This document shows positions 1 to 9,318 of a DNA stretch of 64,000 bases, piece by piece (the first letter of the stretch is position 1; every line of letters begins with the position of its first letter). The position numbers were made by a program, and so were the translations under genes. The notes below the pieces were generated by a model. The model searched no databases and was not told the origin of the DNA. It saw only the letters and a program-made list of their open reading frames with translations. Origin of the DNA: an uncultured Acidobacteriota bacterium (GTDB lineage Bacteria; Acidobacteriota; Blastocatellia; RBC074); NCBI GenBank assembly GCA_902825875.1, contig CADECP010000001.1:124001-188000 (forward strand), read 5' to 3'.

Positions 1-954
1 GCTTCGGTCTGTGAAGCGGTCTGCAAAAAGCGTAAAGCTGCTTCCGGCTTGCTCAAACGTCGCCCAAAAGATGATCGAGAAGACAAACAACACGACGATG
101 ACGGCCACAGGTTTTTTCTCTTCCGGTTTTAGAAAAGAAGCGAACAACCAGACTAGGAAGAGCACCAGACTGCCGACCATAATCCAGAATTTATTTTCGG
201 TGATCCAGCTTGGCCCGAAGAACAACACGCCGACCGCCGCACTGATGACGGCCATCAACGCAGCGCCAATCAAAGCTTTGCGTTTGGTTTCTTCGCTGGT
301 TTGTTTGGGCGGATGACCAACGTGAGCCAGCCTGTCTCTGCCCAAGTGGTACTGGATCAATCCAAGCGTCATGCCGAAGCCAGCCATTCCGAATCCCAAA
401 TGCCAATTGATCTTTTCGCCCAGGTAGCCGCAGATCAACGGAGCAATGAATGCTCCAAGATTGATGCCCATGTAAAAAATCGAAAAACCGGCATCACGGC
501 GTTGGTCATCGGCGCTGTAAAGTTCGCCGACAACGGCGCTGACGTTTGGCTTTAACAGCCCGGTTCCCAGCACGATCAAAATCAATCCCAGAAAGAAGCT
601 GATGCTTGTCGGCAAGGCCATCGAAAAATGTCCAAGCGCAATCAAAACTCCGCCGTAAAAAACAGCGTTGCGAGTTCCGAGTACGTTGTCCGCGATCCAG
701 CCGCCGGGAACCGACATCAGGTAAACCGAGCCGGTGTAAGCGCCATAAATCGTTGCCGCTACTTTTTCGTCGTAACCCATCGCTTTGGTTAAGTACAAAG
801 TCAGCAGCGCACGCATGCCGTAATAGCTAAACCGTTCCCACATTTCCGTATAGAACAACGTAGTCAATCCGCGCGGATGCCCGCCGATTCCAGTGTTATC
901 CTGAGTTGAATCAAACGCAGAAATCGCTCCTGAGTTGGAAGCCTGTGTCGCCAT
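1..954 (-). CDS. POT/PTR2-family peptide:proton symporter, C-terminus cut by window edge
   Basis: This gene runs off the left edge; the first 318 codons are seen. Near residue 37 the protein reads [16 protein letters not shown], which contains the ExxERFxYY signature of proton-coupled oligopeptide transporters (ligand and proton coupling in TM1). Hydrophobic helices follow, with family-like loops such as GxWIADxxLGTRxA and the stretch [13 protein letters not shown]. The family imports di- and tripeptides through the inner membrane using the proton gradient. The ATG at 954 has a GGAG about 9 bases upstream. It is transcribed away from the left edge as the last visible gene of the minus-strand group. 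The exact substrate is unknown; family assignment is firm. Confidence 0.93.
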   Translation of the reverse strand, partial: MATQASNSGAISAFDSTQDNTGIGGHPRGLTTLFYTEMWERFSYYGMRALLTLYLTKAMGYDEKVAATIYGAYTGSVYLMSVPGGWIADNVLGTRNAVFYGGVLIALGHFSMALPTSISFFLGLILIVLGTGLLKPNVSAVVGELYSADDQRRDAGFSIFYMGINLGAFIAPLICGYLGEKINWHLGFGMAGFGMTLGLIQYHLGRDRLAHVGHPPKQTSEETKRKALIGAALMAVISAAVGVLFFGPSWITENKFWIMVGSLVLFLVWLFASFLKPEEKKPVAVIVVLFVFSIIFWATFEQAGSSFTLFADRFTDRS

Positions 955-1039
955 ATTCTTTTTTCTCCGAGTTGTTAAAGGTGAGTTGAAAGTACGGCGC
1001 GAAGCCTAGCACAGTGCTTTGCAAAGGCAAGCTGTCAGC

Positions 1040-2680
1040 TCAACGGCTGAAGACAAATAAGCCTTGCCCAGCGATAGTCGCAACATATTGTTTACCTTGA
1101 ATCGCGTAGCTGATTGGGTTGTTGACGATTTGATAACCGGCCATGAACTTCCACAGCACTTTTCCGGTCCGAGCATCCAGCGCGTAAAAGTAACCTTCGC
1201 TGCTGCCGCCGAAAACCAGTCCACCAGCCGTTGCCATCAACCCGGTCATCGCCGGAGCGTGCAGCCGAAACTCCCAACGCTGTTTGCCAGTCAGCGCGTC
1301 CAGAGCTTTGACCACGCCGTAAGGTTCAACGCCGGGCAAGTCGCGTCCGCCGCCGCCTTCAAACAAATCGCCTGCGTGGTAGGTCGCGTCGGCTTTGAAA
1401 AAGTATTGCGGATGATTTTCGCGCGCCAGCACGTAAAACAACTTCGTTTGCGGACTGAAACTTGGCGAATACCAGTTCGTAGCTCCGCCGAGTCCGGGAT
1501 AAACCAGCGTGCCTTCGGCGGAAGGTTCGATGTTCGGCAATTTGATCGGGCGGCCTTTGGCGTCCAAACCACTGGCCCAGGTTTGTTTGATGTAGGCCGC
1601 CCCGCGCAGGAACTCGCCGGTCGTGCGATCCAGCAGGTAATAAAAAGCATTGCGATTGGCTTGGGCAATCAACTTGCGCGGCTTGCCGTTGACGACCGCA
1701 TCAAACAACACCGGAACTTGATTCGCGTCCCAATCCCACACGTCGTGCGGAGTGAATTGAAAATGCCAGCGCAGCTTGCCTGTGTCGGCTTCCAGCGCCA
1801 GCAGACTATCTGAATAAAGGTTGTCGCCCAGCCGAGCGTCGCCGTTCCAATCTGGCGCAGGGTTGCCGGTCGTCCAATAAATCAAATTCAGTTCAGGATC
1901 GTACGAACCCGTCACCCAAGTCGGCGCTCCGCCGGTTTTCCAACTGTCGCCAGCCCAGGTTTCGTTGCCCGCTTCGCCCGGAGCCGGAACCGTCCAGAAT
2001 CGCCAAAGCCGTTGGCCAGACTTGGCGTCGTAAGCGTCCAGAAATCCGCGAATGCCGTATTCGCCGCCGCCTACGCCGATGATGATTTTGTCTTTAATAG
2101 CCAGCGGAGCCGCAGTCATCGTGTAGCCCAATTTGTAATCGGCGACGACGACATCCCAACGCAATTTGCCGGTGTGAATATCAAGCGCGACCAGATGCGA
2201 ATCGAAAGTCGTCAGATAAAGCGTTTCGCCCAACACGGCCAAGCCGCGATTCGGGATTCCGCAACAACCTCGCGCGTCGCTGGGAGTCGTGCGGCGATAA
2301 GTCCACAAAGGCCGCCCGGTTCGTCCATCCAGCGCAGTGACCACGTGCGGCTTTTCGCTCAGGTAAATAACGCCGTCCACCACCAACGGAGTCGCTTCGA
2401 CTTTGCCCGGATCGCGCATTTGATAGACCCAGACTGGTTTCAGTTGAGCTACGTTGGCAGTGTTGATTTGCGTCAGCGGCGAATACCGATGGCTTTGATA
2501 ATTGCCGGAATAGGTCAGCCAGTTCTGCGGTTCGGCTTCGGCATTGCGAATGCGGTCGTAGCTGACTTGGCTGAATGCCGGTTGTGTAGTGGTCAGAATT
2601 ATCAGGCTGGCCAAAACCGTTTTCACCGCAGAAGCGCAAAGAACGCAGAGGAGGCGCAGATGGAAAAAAGTTCTGTTCAT
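1040..2680 (-). CDS. PQQ-dependent alcohol dehydrogenase (quinoprotein), lanthanide-type active site
   Basis: 546 residues: signal peptide to about residue 38 (ending near PAFSQ), then an eight-bladed propeller with repeated TGKxxW motifs. The adjacent cysteines C139-C140 form the disulfide ring typical of PQQ alcohol dehydrogenases. Predicted metal and PQQ contacts are E207, N273 and D316. D318 follows in the motif WDWDA; an acid two residues after the catalytic Asp is the known mark of lanthanide-dependent enzymes (XoxF/PedH type), while calcium enzymes have a small residue there. There is no fused haem domain, but the cytochrome gene immediately upstream overlaps this one by ATGA and is the likely electron acceptor. 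The enzyme should oxidise alcohols or aldehydes in the periplasm. The start has GAGGTG 4 bases upstream. The N-terminal signal region lies on a dispersed repeat (2621-2669). Confidence 0.92.
   Translation of the reverse strand: MNRTFFHLRLLCVLCASAVKTVLASLIILTTTQPAFSQVSYDRIRNAEAEPQNWLTYSGNYQSHRYSPLTQINTANVAQLKPVWVYQMRDPGKVEATPLVVDGVIYLSEKPHVVTALDGRTGRPLWTYRRTTPSDARGCCGIPNRGLAVLGETLYLTTFDSHLVALDIHTGKLRWDVVVADYKLGYTMTAAPLAIKDKIIIGVGGGEYGIRGFLDAYDAKSGQRLWRFWTVPAPGEAGNETWAGDSWKTGGAPTWVTGSYDPELNLIYWTTGNPAPDWNGDARLGDNLYSDSLLALEADTGKLRWHFQFTPHDVWDWDANQVPVLFDAVVNGKPRKLIAQANRNAFYYLLDRTTGEFLRGAAYIKQTWASGLDAKGRPIKLPNIEPSAEGTLVYPGLGGATNWYSPSFSPQTKLFYVLARENHPQYFFKADATYHAGDLFEGGGGRDLPGVEPYGVVKALDALTGKQRWEFRLHAPAMTGLMATAGGLVFGGSSEGYFYALDARTGKVLWKFMAGYQIVNNPISYAIQGKQYVATIAGQGLFVFSR
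2621..2669. repeat. Dispersed 'CACCGCAGA-GCGCA-GAACGCAGAG' type repeat inside a signal-peptide region
   Basis: The plus strand reads TTTCACCGCAGAAGCGCAAA followed by GAACGCAGAGGAGGCGCAGA, a degenerate tandem of 'CGCAGAG' units. It strongly resembles short extragenic repeats that I know from several bacterial phyla. Here it encodes, on the minus strand, residues 5 to about 20 of the PQQ dehydrogenase precursor. Only one copy is seen in this window, so its dispersed nature is inferred from memory of the motif. Confidence 0.5.
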
Positions 2681-3471
2681 CGTTCACCTCGCAACGTCAG
2701 CAGGTACGCGACAAGATCGTCGAGTTCGGTTTGCGTCAGCTTTCGGTAACTTGGCATCGAAGATTTTCCCCAATCTTTGTGAAGCTGGCGCAGTTCAGAT
2801 TTGAAAAATGAGTGAATCTGGCCGGACATTTCTCTGACGTGAATTGTAAAGCTGTCTTCGTTGACGCGCACTCCGTTTATGCGTTGGCCGGTGCGCGTGA
2901 CGATACGAACTTGCAGAAAGTTGTCGGTGACGGCTGTGCCGGGGCGGAACTGCAAATAACCTTTCGGCACGTCGGCTGTGGGATCAATCAGCGAAGTCAG
3001 CAAATGCTTTGCTCCGCGTCGTAATCCAATGTCGCTTAAATCGGGGCCGTAACTGTTGCCTTCGCCGTTGATGGCGTGGCAATCGGCGCAACCGCCTTTG
3101 CCAGCGTAAAGTTTTGCTCCGCGAATTGCGTCGCCCGATGGTTTTTCGACCGGCAGTTTGCCAAGGTCTTGAACAAACGCCGCCAGCAATTTGATCTGCG
3201 CGTCGTCCAATCGGGAACTAGGCATTTCGGTTCCGGCGATTCCTTCTTTGATTATTTTCAGCAGCGCAGCCTCGTTGGAGGCGCGCACCAAACGCGGCGT
3301 AGCCAATGTCGGCCCCGAACCGCCTTCGCCAGTTTGCCCGTGACAGGCGGCGCAATGCGTTTGATAAAGCTGTGCGCCGGTTTTTGCTGTTTGGGGCCAG
3401 GCTTCGCGTGGCAAAGCTGCGACGGCCAACAGGAACAGCGGCAATAGCCACCGTTTGATTTTTTGCATCAT
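2677..3471 (-). CDS. Secreted dihaem cytochrome c (class I domain plus PVC-type haem-binding domain)
   Basis: 264 residues with a signal peptide (to about residue 26). Two haem sites are seen: C40-AA-C43-H44 and C128-AD-C131-H132. The first domain has M83 (TEMPS) as probable axial ligand. The second domain follows the pattern GPDLSDIG, a DPTADVPKGY-like stretch, then SSMPSYRKL near 240, which matches the haem-binding domain common in Planctomycetes, Verrucomicrobia and Acidobacteria. The stop codon overlaps the start of the PQQ dehydrogenase (ATGA), so the two are translationally coupled. The likely role is to accept electrons from that dehydrogenase and pass them to the respiratory chain. 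A second Met at position 2 is an alternative start. Confidence 0.9.
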   Translation of the reverse strand: MMQKIKRWLLPLFLLAVAALPREAWPQTAKTGAQLYQTHCAACHGQTGEGGSGPTLATPRLVRASNEAALLKIIKEGIAGTEMPSSRLDDAQIKLLAAFVQDLGKLPVEKPSGDAIRGAKLYAGKGGCADCHAINGEGNSYGPDLSDIGLRRGAKHLLTSLIDPTADVPKGYLQFRPGTAVTDNFLQVRIVTRTGQRINGVRVNEDSFTIHVREMSGQIHSFFKSELRQLHKDWGKSSMPSYRKLTQTELDDLVAYLLTLRGER

Positions 3472-3560
3472 CGTTTTTTCCTGAATAGAGGTTTGTCGGC
3501 GGCGAAGTATGCGACAGCCATTTGGACTTTATCAATTTTCCAGCTTTGGTTTTTGTCTTG

Positions 3561-3602
3561 GGCAAGCAGTGAAGTAAGTGAGCACTTACTTCACTGCTTG
3601 CC
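3561..3602. promoter_or_regulatory. Perfect 20-bp inverted repeat with 2-nt spacer; candidate TetR operator 1
   Basis: Arms 3561-3580 and 3583-3602 are exact reverse complements around the dinucleotide AG. The core is AAGTAAGT-N4-ACTTACTT (3572-3591). The same core recurs at 3623-3642. Both lie between the divergent cytochrome/dehydrogenase operon and the tetR gene, so they could control both directions. Confidence 0.6.
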
Positions 3603-3621
3603 AGTTCCGGCGGTCGTGTGT

Positions 3622-3643
3622 TAAGTAAGTAGGCACTTACTTA
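3622..3643. promoter_or_regulatory. Second copy of the operator-like palindrome, candidate TetR operator 2
   Basis: AAGTAAGT-N4-ACTTACTT again (3623-3642), 51 bp downstream of the first copy and about 61 bp before the regulator start. Outside the core the two copies differ, so the conserved core is the probable binding site. A partial third half-site (AAAGTAGGTGC) follows at about 3645. Confidence 0.6.
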
Positions 3644-3703
3644 CAAAGTAGGTGCGAGCAGGCAAACTTGGCTCGCAATGTTTAGAGGAAAAGAGGCTGA
3701 GCC

Positions 3704-4426
3704 GTGGAAAAGAGTTCAGCCCAATCGCCAGTAATGACGCCAAAAAAAATAATTGAAGAGAAATTGGAGTTGAAAGTGTCCGGCAGGATGGCGGCTGAAG
3801 ATCGTCGTCAGCAAATTCTGGATGTTGCCGTGCAGCTTTTTTCGCAAAAAGGGTTTCGGGGAACGACGACCAAAGAAATTGCGCTGGCTGCTGGGGTCAA
3901 CGAAGCGATTATCTTTCGTCACTTTGCCACCAAGAGCGAATTGTATTCGGCGATCATGGATCAGAAAGCCAGTTCGGCGAATGTTCAGGCGTTGCAGCGG
4001 GCAATAGGCGAGGCGATGGAACGCGGCGATGACCGACAGGTGTTTGAATCGTTCGCTTTTCACATTCTGGAATTTCATCAGCACGACGACACGGCAATGC
4101 GAATTTTGCTTTACAGCGCGCTCGAAGGCCACGAATTGGCAGAAATGATCTTCAGCAATCACATATTGAAGTTCCACAAACGATTGGCGGAATACATCAA
4201 ACAACGTGTCGCCGAAGGCGCGTTTCGCCAGATTGATCCGATGATTGCCGTTCGGGGCTTTGTCGGAATGGTGATGAATCAGGCGATGGTGAAAAAATTT
4301 TTCGGACGCGCAGGACGCGATGTGCTGAATCTGAATAACAAGCAAACGGCAGAAGCTCTTGCCGATTTGTTTTTGGCTTCGCTGACAAATTTGAAATACG
4401 AAACAGCGCGGCATCGCCGCAAATAA
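3704..4426 (+). CDS. TetR/AcrR-family transcriptional regulator of the adjacent efflux genes
   Basis: 240 residues. An N-terminal extension of about 29 residues precedes a classic TetR helix-turn-helix (residues 30-80: [19 protein letters not shown], then [21 protein letters not shown]). The remaining helical part is the ligand-binding/dimer domain. GTG at 3704 has AGAGG about 8 bases upstream; ATG codons at residues 11 and 29 are alternatives. It sits 18 bp before the RND adaptor gene, with two palindromes just upstream, which suggests autoregulation and repression of the pump. The inducer is unknown. Confidence 0.92.
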   Translation: MEKSSAQSPVMTPKKIIEEKLELKVSGRMAAEDRRQQILDVAVQLFSQKGFRGTTTKEIALAAGVNEAIIFRHFATKSELYSAIMDQKASSANVQALQRAIGEAMERGDDRQVFESFAFHILEFHQHDDTAMRILLYSALEGHELAEMIFSNHILKFHKRLAEYIKQRVAEGAFRQIDPMIAVRGFVGMVMNQAMVKKFFGRAGRDVLNLNNKQTAEALADLFLASLTNLKYETARHRRK

Positions 4427-4444
4427 ACGGAGAAGGAATCAATC

Positions 4445-5683
4445 GTGAACTCGATAAAAACGAAACTGCTGTTGGGGCTGATTGTTGCCATTGCCGCAGC
4501 CGGCCTGGCCTGTTCGGGTGAAAAGAAACAGCCTGAAGCAACCGCCGATGCCGCAACCAAAGCTGCTGCTGCGGCTACGCCGGAAGTTGTGGATGTCACT
4601 ACTGCGGCGGCCATTACCCGCAATTTGCAGCGCACGATCGAAGTCGTCGGTTCGCTGGCGGCAGATGAAGAGGTCGTGATCGCCGCACAAGCGCCGGGCG
4701 AATTGTCCCAACTCAACGTGGATTTTGGTGGTTACGTCACGCAAGGACAGGTGATTGCCGTGATTGACCAACGCGACGCCAAGCTCAAAGTCGAACAGGC
4801 CGAAGCTGCATTGAAACAAACGATGGCTCGATTGGGAATGCCGTCTGATCTGAAAGCCGGAGAAAAATTCGATCCGAATCAGAATGCCGATGTTCGCGTG
4901 GCGAAAGCTTCACTGGATTGGACTCAGATGGATTTGGAGCGCGCCGCCAAGCTGGTCGAAAACGGCGATGTGTCTCGTTCGATTTACGATCAGGCAATAA
5001 CGCAAAACAATCTGGCCAAAGCCCGGCATCAAGCGGCAATTGATGCCGTCAATCAGCAACTGGCGATTGTCGAACAACAGCGCGCGGCGTTGTCGTTGGC
5101 TAAAAAAGCCATCACCGACACGGTTGTGCGCGCTCCGATCAGCGGAGCCGTCAAGGAAAAATTCGTCAATCGAGGTTCGTATCTGGCGGTCGGCGGGCGA
5201 ATTTTATCGCTGGTCAAAATCAATCCGCTGCGGCTTCGTGCTGATATTCCGGAATCTTCCGCAGCCGCCGTTCGCAAAGGCCAGACGATGAATTTGACTG
5301 TGGAAGCTCTGGCCGGTCGAACCTTTACCGGGCGAGTCGTTCGAATTGGCCCTTCGCTGAGCGAGCAAACGCGAGCGTTGACCGTTGAAGCCGAAGTCGG
5401 CAATTCCGGCAATCAGCTTCGACCGGGAATGTTTGCCAAATCTCAACTCATCACCGCCAATTCAGCGCCCGCCGTGATGATTCCGGCCAAAGCCATCTTG
5501 ACCATCGCCGGATTGTCCAAAGTTTTTGTCATCGAAAATGGCAAAGCGATTGAGCGCATCGTCAAGGCCGGTGTGGCTGACGGCGAACTCGTCGAAATTA
5601 TCGAAGGCATCAACGCGAACGAAATCGTTGCCACCAGCAATCAGGAAAAGCTTCAACAAGGCAGCGCCGTAACGCAGCGATAA
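4445..5683 (+). CDS. RND efflux periplasmic adaptor (membrane fusion protein)
   Basis: 412 residues. The N-terminus looks like a lipoprotein or signal peptide with C23 in the context GLACSGEKK (imperfect lipobox). Then come the usual lipoyl half-motif, an alpha-hairpin (about 110-215) and the beta-barrel/membrane-proximal part (from about 225). Adaptors of this family bridge an RND pump with a TolC-type channel. The GTG start at 4445 follows GGAGAAGG. It lies in an operon with the TetR gene upstream and the RND permease 44 bp downstream. Confidence 0.93.
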   Translation: MNSIKTKLLLGLIVAIAAAGLACSGEKKQPEATADAATKAAAAATPEVVDVTTAAAITRNLQRTIEVVGSLAADEEVVIAAQAPGELSQLNVDFGGYVTQGQVIAVIDQRDAKLKVEQAEAALKQTMARLGMPSDLKAGEKFDPNQNADVRVAKASLDWTQMDLERAAKLVENGDVSRSIYDQAITQNNLAKARHQAAIDAVNQQLAIVEQQRAALSLAKKAITDTVVRAPISGAVKEKFVNRGSYLAVGGRILSLVKINPLRLRADIPESSAAAVRKGQTMNLTVEALAGRTFTGRVVRIGPSLSEQTRALTVEAEVGNSGNQLRPGMFAKSQLITANSAPAVMIPAKAILTIAGLSKVFVIENGKAIERIVKAGVADGELVEIIEGINANEIVATSNQEKLQQGSAVTQR

Positions 5684-5727
5684 ATTGCCGCCGAAAATAG
5701 TTGTCAGGCTGAAAGAGGGAGAGAGTT

Positions 5728-8700
5728 ATGCAGAAGCTAGCCGAAATTTGTGTTCGTCGTCCGGTGTTCGCCACGATGTTGATTATGACGATGATCGTGT
5801 TGGGCGTGTTCGCGTACAACCGTTTGACCGTCGAACGATTCCCGCGCGTCGAATTTCCGATCATCACCATCACCACGCGATTGCCCGGCGCTGCGCCGCA
5901 GGAAGTCGAAACCGAAATCACAGACAAAATCGAAGAAGCCATCAACACGATCAGCGGCATTGAAGAACTGCGTTCGACTTCTTCCGAAGGTGTTTCGCTG
6001 ATTTTCGTTCAGTTCGAACTGGAGCGTGATCTTGATTCGGCGGCTCAGGACGTGCGAGACAAAATCAACCGGGCGATTCCGTTGTTGCCGCGCACGATTG
6101 AACAGCCGACTGTGGAAAAACTCGACCCCGATGCTTCGCCGATCATGACCATCGCGGTGGCTTCCAACCGCAACATACGCGAAATCACCGAATTTGCCGA
6201 CAAAGTCATCCGTCGCCAGATTGAATCCGTTAATGGCGTGGGGCAAGTGCAAATCGTCGGCGGTCGCAAACGGCAGATCAACGTCAAACTCGATGCCGAC
6301 AAGCTGCGAGCTTACAACCTGACGGTGGCGCAGGTGTCGGGTTCGCTGCAATCGCAAAACCTGGAAGTTCCGGGCGGCAGAGTCGAACAGGAAGCGCGCA
6401 CCTTGACGTTGCGAACGCTTGGCCGATTGCAATCGCCAGCCGATTTCAACAACGTCGTCGTCGCCAACCGCGCTGGTTATCCGATCAAAATTTCTGACAT
6501 TGGATACACCGAAGATGGGGAAGAAGATGAGTTGAGCGCCGGGCGATTGGATGACAAGCCTGCCTTGTTGTTGCAAGTGCGTCGCCAGTCGGGAACAAAC
6601 ACGGTGGACGTGGTCAAGGAAGTCAAAGAACGGCTGGACGCGCTGAAGAAAAATCTGCCCGCCGGTTACACGATTGACGTGGTACGCGATCAATCGGTCT
6701 TCATTTTGGCGGCTTTCCACGCCATCCGAGAACATTTGCTGCTGGGATCGTTGCTGGCCGCGCTGGTCGTACTGCTGTTTATGCAGAACCTGCGCGCGAC
6801 GATCATTTCCGGCATTGCCATTCCGTCTTCGATCATTGCCACGTTTGCCTTGATGGATTATTTCGGCATTACGCTGAACGGCCCTTCGATGCTGGGGCTG
6901 ACGCTTTCGGTCGGCATCGTGATTGACGACGCCATCGTCGTGCTGGAAAACATCTTTCGATACATCGAAGAAAAAGGGTACGAACCCTTCGCCGCCGCAA
7001 TTGACGCGACGAAGGAAATTGGCATGGCGGTGATGGCGACGACCTTGTCGCTGGTGGTGATCTTTTTGCCGCTCGGATTCATGCAGAGCATTTCGGGGCG
7101 GTTTTTCAAAAACGTGGCGCTGCCAATGGCCTTTGCAATTGCGGTTTCTTTGATCGTCAGTTTTACGCTGACGCCAACCTTGAGCGCCCGATTGCTGAAA
7201 AAACACGATCCCGACGAAGACGGCAAGCATAAAAAACAATCCTGGCTGATGCGCGTGTTGGATAACGGATACACGTGGTTGCTGACGCACGCCTTGCAGC
7301 ATCGCATTTTGGTGGTGACGATTGCCGTCCTGGTGTTTCTATCCACAGGCCCGCTGTTTATGAAAGTCGGCAGAGACTTTTTCCCGCAAGACGATCAGGG
7401 AGAATATGAAATCAGTTTGCGATCGCCGGAAGGCACTTCGTTGCAGAGCACCCTGGATTTGACGCAAAAAGTCGCCGCCGAAGTTCGCAAACTTCCCCAC
7501 GTCAATTACACGATCACGACCGTCGGAGATGACCAGCAGCAAACGTCCAATCTGGCAAAGGTTTATGTGCGAATGCACGACCTGAGTGTTCGTCCTGAGC
7601 TGACGCAATTCCAAAGCATGGACATGGTGCGCACCAAAGTGTTGCCGAGGTTCGAGTCGTACAATTTACGCCCATTGGTGTCGCCGATTGCCGCGATTGC
7701 CGGCGGAGGCCGAACCAATACGGACATCGCGTACAGCTTTCGCGGGCCTGACTTGGATAAACTCAGCGAATACTCTTCGAAGATTTTAGACAAGCTGAAA
7801 AAGATGCCCGGCGTTGTCGAAGCCGACACGTCGTTGATTTTGGGCAAGCCGGAACTTCGCGCCCAGATTGATCGGCAGAAAGCCGCTGATCTGGGGGTCA
7901 GCATTGGAGACGTGGCTCAAAGTTTGCGCCTGTTGGTCGGTGGTGATCAGATTTCGACCTACAACGAAGGCGGCGAACAATACGAAGTTCGCGTTCGCGC
8001 AACTGAAAATTATCGAACGGATGCCGTGGGAATCAGCAAGATGAACGTGCCTTCGTCGCGTGGCGGCGTAGGTGGAAGCATAGGATTGGATAACGTCGTC
8101 AAGTTTCAGGAAGCCAGCGGGCCAACCAGCATTGAACGTTTGGGGCGTCAGCGACAAGTCACGTTGACCGCCAACATCAAACCCGGATTTTCGCAGAGCG
8201 TCGTTTCGGCTGAGTTGGAAAAAGAAATCAAGGCGTTGAATTTACCGCCGCAATACACGGCTGCTCCGGCGGGTAACGTCAAAGAGTTGCGGCGCACGAT
8301 GAACGGATTCATCACCGCGTTTTTGTTGTCGTTCATTTTTATGTACATCGTGCTGGCGGCCCAGTTCGAATCGTTCCTGCATCCGATCACGGTGATGCTG
8401 GCGCTGCCGCTCAGCCTGCCGTTCGCCATCTTTTCGCTGATTGTCACCGGGCAAAACTTCAACATGTTTACGGCGCTTGGGTTGTTGGTGCTGTTCGGCA
8501 TGGTGAAGAAAAATTCGATCTTGCAGATTGACCACACCAACGGTTTGCGCGCCAAAGGCATGGAACGTCACGAAGCGTTGATTCAAGCCAGTCGAGATCG
8601 TCTGCGACCGATCTTGATGACGACCATCGCCTTTGTTGCCGGAATGATGCCGCTGGCCTGGAGCAAAGGGCCAGGAGCTGGCATCAACCGCTCGACTTCG

Positions 8701-8898
8701 GTAGTCGTGATTGGCGGTCAAACACTTTGTTTGTTGCTGACGCTGGTGGCGACTCCTGTGGTGTATTCGATCTTCGACGATTGGACGAATTCCACCGTTT
8801 GGGGACGACTGGCTGCCAAATGGAGCGGATTAACCGGCAAAGCCAGGCGCAAAGTCGTCACGGCAGCTTCATCGCTTTTTGGGTTGTCTGATAAATGA
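5728..8898 (+). CDS. RND-family multidrug efflux permease (HAE-1/AcrB-MdtC type)
   Basis: 1056 residues with two repeats of transmembrane helices and two large periplasmic loops. The TM4 proton-relay pair D400-D401 ([13 protein letters not shown]) and a TM10 lysine ([12 protein letters not shown]) are present, so the proton pathway appears intact. The start ATG follows AGAGGGAGAG. It forms the inner-membrane part of the pump with the adaptor upstream; a TolC-type channel lies 1.4 kb downstream beyond a terminator. Likely substrates are hydrophobic drugs or metabolites, not heavy metals, because the sequence is of the HAE type. A large antisense open frame here is only a codon-bias shadow. Confidence 0.95.
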   Translation: MQKLAEICVRRPVFATMLIMTMIVLGVFAYNRLTVERFPRVEFPIITITTRLPGAAPQEVETEITDKIEEAINTISGIEELRSTSSEGVSLIFVQFELERDLDSAAQDVRDKINRAIPLLPRTIEQPTVEKLDPDASPIMTIAVASNRNIREITEFADKVIRRQIESVNGVGQVQIVGGRKRQINVKLDADKLRAYNLTVAQVSGSLQSQNLEVPGGRVEQEARTLTLRTLGRLQSPADFNNVVVANRAGYPIKISDIGYTEDGEEDELSAGRLDDKPALLLQVRRQSGTNTVDVVKEVKERLDALKKNLPAGYTIDVVRDQSVFILAAFHAIREHLLLGSLLAALVVLLFMQNLRATIISGIAIPSSIIATFALMDYFGITLNGPSMLGLTLSVGIVIDDAIVVLENIFRYIEEKGYEPFAAAIDATKEIGMAVMATTLSLVVIFLPLGFMQSISGRFFKNVALPMAFAIAVSLIVSFTLTPTLSARLLKKHDPDEDGKHKKQSWLMRVLDNGYTWLLTHALQHRILVVTIAVLVFLSTGPLFMKVGRDFFPQDDQGEYEISLRSPEGTSLQSTLDLTQKVAAEVRKLPHVNYTITTVGDDQQQTSNLAKVYVRMHDLSVRPELTQFQSMDMVRTKVLPRFESYNLRPLVSPIAAIAGGGRTNTDIAYSFRGPDLDKLSEYSSKILDKLKKMPGVVEADTSLILGKPELRAQIDRQKAADLGVSIGDVAQSLRLLVGGDQISTYNEGGEQYEVRVRATENYRTDAVGISKMNVPSSRGGVGGSIGLDNVVKFQEASGPTSIERLGRQRQVTLTANIKPGFSQSVVSAELEKEIKALNLPPQYTAAPAGNVKELRRTMNGFITAFLLSFIFMYIVLAAQFESFLHPITVMLALPLSLPFAIFSLIVTGQNFNMFTALGLLVLFGMVKKNSILQIDHTNGLRAKGMERHEALIQASRDRLRPILMTTIAFVAGMMPLAWSKGPGAGINRSTSVVVIGGQTLCLLLTLVATPVVYSIFDDWTNSTVWGRLAAKWSGLTGKARRKVVTAASSLFGLSDK

Positions 8899-8923
8899 TT
8901 GACTGATTGAACAGCGGAAAATG

Positions 8924-8955
8924 AAAAGGCGTTCGACCGATGCCGAACGCCTTTT
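8924..8955. terminator. Bidirectional rho-independent terminator
   Basis: A 12-bp stem, AAAAGGCGTTCG (8924-8935) with CGAACGCCTTTT (8944-8955), and an 8-nt loop. A and T runs on the two sides let it work in both directions: for the RND operon on plus and for the small minus-strand frame at 8982-9131. Confidence 0.85.
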
Positions 8956-8981
8956 CGGGGATGAAAATAAAGAATGATTGC

Positions 8982-9131
8982 TTACTTTTTGATGTTGCGG
9001 GTCCAGGGGATAGGATTTTGGTTTGTCGAAACCGCAGCAGGTTTGGTGACAGCAATGTTCGCGGGTGAGGTTTGGTAACCAAGCGCATTGTTAAACAGAA
9101 TTGCAAAAAAACAGGTGACAACGGTAATCAA
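8982..9131 (-). CDS. Possible 49-aa secreted peptide, TTG start (unrecognised)
   Basis: On the minus strand a strong AAGGAG (9147-9142) precedes a TTG start by about 10 bases. The frame encodes 49 residues starting MITVVTCFFAILFNNALGYQ, a hydrophobic signal-like segment followed by a polar tail rich in Asn, Pro and Thr ending NIKK, then TAA. The terminator at 8924-8955 lies just downstream in the right orientation. I do not recognise the product. The Shine-Dalgarno sequence, start, signal-like segment and terminator together support a real gene, but the lack of basic residues at the N-terminus is a weakness. The bases 9132-9318 upstream hold no other gene I can support. Confidence 0.4.
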   Translation of the reverse strand: MITVVTCFFAILFNNALGYQTSPANIAVTKPAAVSTNQNPIPWTRNIKK

Positions 9132-9318
9132 ACTAAATTTTCTCCTTAAGTGGTTATTGGTTTTGGGGGAAACGTTTTCGGACGTTCGTTATGTCGAAAC
9201 TTCTTCGACGCCGCTATTTATAGCAGCAGGCCGAGAGAGCAAAAATACGTATTGATACTTGATTCTTGCTTCGGTGCGAGGATTTTGCAGGAAATTTACG
9301 AAAATCTGGTTTTAAGTG

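Noticed and set aside
5737-7302. Long antisense open frame (521 codons) opposite the RND pump
   Set aside because: It is a shadow of the pump gene's codon bias; the product is His/Arg/Gln-rich without a domain, while the plus strand encodes a complete RND protein.
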